Part shown: piece by piece, positions 61,401 through 64,000 of the stretch
How the letters are laid out: each line of letters begins with the position of its first letter
Numbering within the stretch: position 1 is the first letter of the stretch
DNA from: Hemileia vastatrix
Lineage: Eukaryota; Basidiomycota; Pucciniomycetes; Pucciniales; Zaghouaniaceae
Length of the DNA: 64,000 nt
Assembly: GCA_030280995.1 (NCBI GenBank)
Contig: JASXTE010000001.1
Location: 9,891,001-9,955,000, forward strand
Direction: 5' to 3'
The notes under the pieces: generated by a model
What the model was told of the DNA's origin: nothing
Databases searched by the model: none
Seen by the model: the letters and a program-made list of their open reading frames with translations, nothing else
Translations under genes and position numbers: made by a program

Positions 61401-62415
61401 TTATTTGGGAGTTTTAATTTTTTATTTCATTTACTGTGCAAAATTAGTTTATTTGTGGTTTATTTAATTTTTTTTTCAATCCACATTTTTCCCTTTTTCC
61501 CTTTTTATAAATAGAGTTACTAGGTGTTATCAAATCAATGAAATCCACTAATTAATTACTAAAAGATAAAAGTAAAAGTAACCCTATTTTATTCAATCAC
61601 TCTCTTGGCAATAAATAGGTTCTTTGGTTTAGGGCATTTTATAGTTTGAGTTTAATCAGACTTTGTATTATTTTATTTTTGTGAAATTTATAATTTTGAT
61701 GAGTTTAATAAATTTTACACTTTCAATCAATTAGGTGAATTTTATGGTTTAATGATTTTTATAATTTATTCTTATTTTAAAAAAATCATTTGATAATTTC
61801 AATGGATTTTTTAATTATTTAAAGTTTTTTAATGGTTTAATTTGTAATTATTAATTTTGATGATTTTTAGGGTTTTTATGATAATTTTGAAATTTTTATT
61901 ACTTTTGAGAAAGTTTTAATTATTTAGATCTATTGAGGTTTTCAAGATTTATACCATTTTCAAGATTTATATACTTTTTAAATTTATTAAATTTTTATAA
62001 CAATAATACTAATAATGATAATTTTATTTCTTCATTTTTATGAATTTATGAATTTGTAATTATCATAGTTTTTTAATTTTTTAATTTTAATGATATTTTT
62101 GAAATTTTTGAAAATTATGTTTTAATTCAATTTTTTTTTAATTTTTTAAATTTTTTTAGATTTTTTAAATTTTTTAGATTTTTTTAGATTTTTTAGATAT
62201 TTAAGATTTTTAAGATTTTTAAGATTTTTAAGATTTTTAAGATTTTAATTTTTAATTTTTAAAATTTTAAAATTTTTAAAATTTTAATTTTTTTTTTTGA
62301 TTTTTTCTTATTTAATTGATTTTTATGATTTTTGAAGATTTTTATTTTTATTTTTTTTAATTATTATTTAATTTTTTTAGATTTTATATATTTTTATATA
62401 TATTTTTTTATATAT
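61400..62415. repeat. ~1-kb T-rich low-complexity tract
   Basis: AATTTTTTAGATTTTTTAAG-type repeats including a short (AAGATTTTT)n array near 62205-62245. It is the strand-complement in composition of the 59.3-60.3 kb tract. Confidence 0.8.
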
Positions 62416-62417
62416 AA

Positions 62418-62757
62418 GGAGGTGTCAGTTCTGGCAAATCCACACTTAACTTAAGTGTGGATTTCAACCCAAATCAGCACTTACAAACTAGCACTTAAAT
62501 TTTGCAAATAAGTCACTTATTTTACAAATGGGTGTCAGTTCTGACCTCAAAACAGCACTTTTTTTGTGATTTTTTTTTCACAACCACATGTTGGCCACAT
62601 CATCCCTGTTGCATGTGACACACTGATCCCCATCCCCTCCTCCATCCTCACTGAGATTTGAAACATTTTATTGCAACACTTTAACTAGGCATGTTTTTTC
62701 CCTTGATTTTTTAAACCTCTTTCTTAATCTCTTTTCTTGTAACATACCAGTTTCATA
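62418..62757 (+). repeat. Harbinger-like transposon end and leader, SANT-gene end
   Basis: AAGGAGGTGTCAGTTCTGGC, then ACACTTAACTTAAGTGTGGA (a palindrome), a second internal GGGTGTCAGTTCTGACC, and CACAACCACATGTTGGCC. Collinear with 821-1181 and, at the tip, with the inverted end near 21152. A TAA precedes the end here and at 21152, the usual Harbinger target. Confidence 0.6.
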
Positions 62758-64000
62758 ATGCCTCCCCAAAAATACAACACTCAAAAGGCATCTCAAAAAA
62801 TTACTCATCACAAAAGTCTCCTTGTAATGCTAGCCCCTCACCTAAGAAATCAAAGTCTGGACAGCTAAAAAAAGAATATTATCTTGTCATCATCAACTTC
62901 CTCAAAATAAAATCAAATTATGATGCATGTTTTGGATGTGAGAAGTACACCTTCATCAAAGGTAAATGGCTTCTTGTTGATGGAAAATGAAGTAAAGAAA
63001 AAATAACAGGGAGAATTGACATCACTCCTATGCAAATGAAGGAGAGGTTCAAAAGTTATCAATCAAAATATAAAAAGCCTCATTTTGCTTCCACTTCCAC
63101 TGCCTATGGTGTTGATGATGAGGATTTAGAGATTGGAATTACTACTGTTCCCAAAAAGCTCAATGTCATTTGTCCTAACTATGAGGAAATGGATATTCTT
63201 TTTGGTTCCCAAGTTGATGTCAACCCTTTGTTTCTACACAATACTACTAAGGATATACCTTCTGGATCCAAACCTTCCTATAATCCTCCTGAAATACCTT
63301 TAATTTAAGGAGATCAACCCCCTGAAGCCTCTCACCATAGTTCAGCAAAAGATGATCCTCACTATCAAGCAGAAAAATTAGTACAGAGCAGATCTGAGTC
63401 CTCAGAGCCACAATTATTTGATGTATGTTTACTTTTTCTTTTTTCTTAAATTCTTCTCTAAATTTCTCATTCTTTCCTTCTCTCTTTCTTCTCTAGTCTC
63501 CTCCTACTCCTATTCAAACTCAAATTCCAAAAAAAGATTATCAATCCCACAAATGAGAATCATGCTTTTGAAGCTGCTTTAGATGAACTTCCTGAACCCT
63601 CTAGCTCAACTTCCAAACTAAAGCATCAAGCCTCAAAATCAATGAACTTGAACCATCTTTTAAAGCATGGTAATAATTCATCAAGCTCTTTGGCTTCCCT
63701 TGATGATTATTTTGAGAAAAAAGATATAAGTAAGAATAAGTCACTATATATCTTATTCAATAACTTATTTTTTCATTTCTCTTTTTGTAGCAAAATTCTG
63801 TGTTGGAAAAAATGCCCTTGACTTTGAGAAAATGAAGTTTGATCATATGCTAATGAAAGATTAAAGGGCGGGGGGCCTTAGATTTGGAGGAATTTTTTTT
63901 TTGTTTCAATCTAATTTTGAAAAGGCCAGATTTGAGGCAGAGGAGATGAAAAGAGTTCATCTTTGCTCAGAGAAATGAAAAGACCATGAATTTCAAAGAG
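62758..64000 (+). pseudogene. Myb/SANT-like transposon protein, longest copy, runs off the window
   Basis: Starts at ATG 62758 (MPPQKYNTQKASQK). Frameshifts follow before SGQLKKEYYLVIINFLKIKS, GKWLLVD and the open stretch 63030-63308 (MQMKERFKSYQSKYKKPHF, then an acidic middle with LNVICPNYEEMDILFG). After a TAA at 63306 the frame continues (GDQPPEASHHSSAKDD) into a candidate intron 63423-63496 (GTATGT...TTCTCTAG). Later exons have LDELPEPSSSTSKLK and SSLASLDDYFEKKD. The acidic, Ser-rich tail after a SANT-like domain fits an accessory DNA-binding partner of a PIF/Harbinger transposase. Confidence 0.6.

Overview
The window is AT-rich fungal DNA dominated by transposable elements, with one short island of host genes. 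It is probably from a rust fungus (Pucciniales, Basidiomycota). That is an inference: the host genes have many short GT-AG introns (64-155 bp), the LTR elements include chromodomain Ty3/Gypsy families, and the DNA transposons are PIF/Harbinger-like. No database search was possible.

Layout. 1-36,000 is a mosaic of decayed PIF/Harbinger-type DNA transposon copies. They carry fragments of a DDE transposase, a Myb/SANT-like protein and a third multi-exon gene I cannot name. LTR elements and MITEs are nested in these copies. The first nest (3746-16184) is an LTR element with two 1503-bp LTRs and only a 64-bp interior. One LTR holds a 198-bp MITE and the other holds a complete 9.2-kb chromovirus on the minus strand. 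The second nest is a plus-strand chromovirus (25208-33767) that split a Harbinger transposase reading frame. Target-site duplications support all four insertions, and sister sequences inside the window show empty sites for some of them.

38.8-47.5 kb is the host island. It holds a 10-exon Rho guanine-nucleotide exchange factor (minus), a tRNA-Ile(AAU) gene with a tiny intron (plus), and a 6-exon ubiquitin-specific protease of the USP36/USP42 type (minus). A structurally intact Copia element with apparently identical LTRs (48470-53469) lies just upstream of the protease gene.

53.5-64 kb is again repeat-rich. It holds hairpin MITEs, a solo LTR related to the first chromovirus, a 385-bp tandem duplication, 1-kb A-rich and T-rich tracts facing each other, and another decayed Harbinger/SANT copy running off the window.

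The most unusual observations are these. (1) Both chromoviruses share a short intron near the start of gag whose removal moves translation into a second, overlapping frame. That frame encodes a conserved coiled-coil/proline-rich protein of about 185-205 residues. (2) The 1503+64+1503 bp LTR element shares LTR ends and primer-site geometry with the chromoviruses, suggesting it is moved by them in trans.
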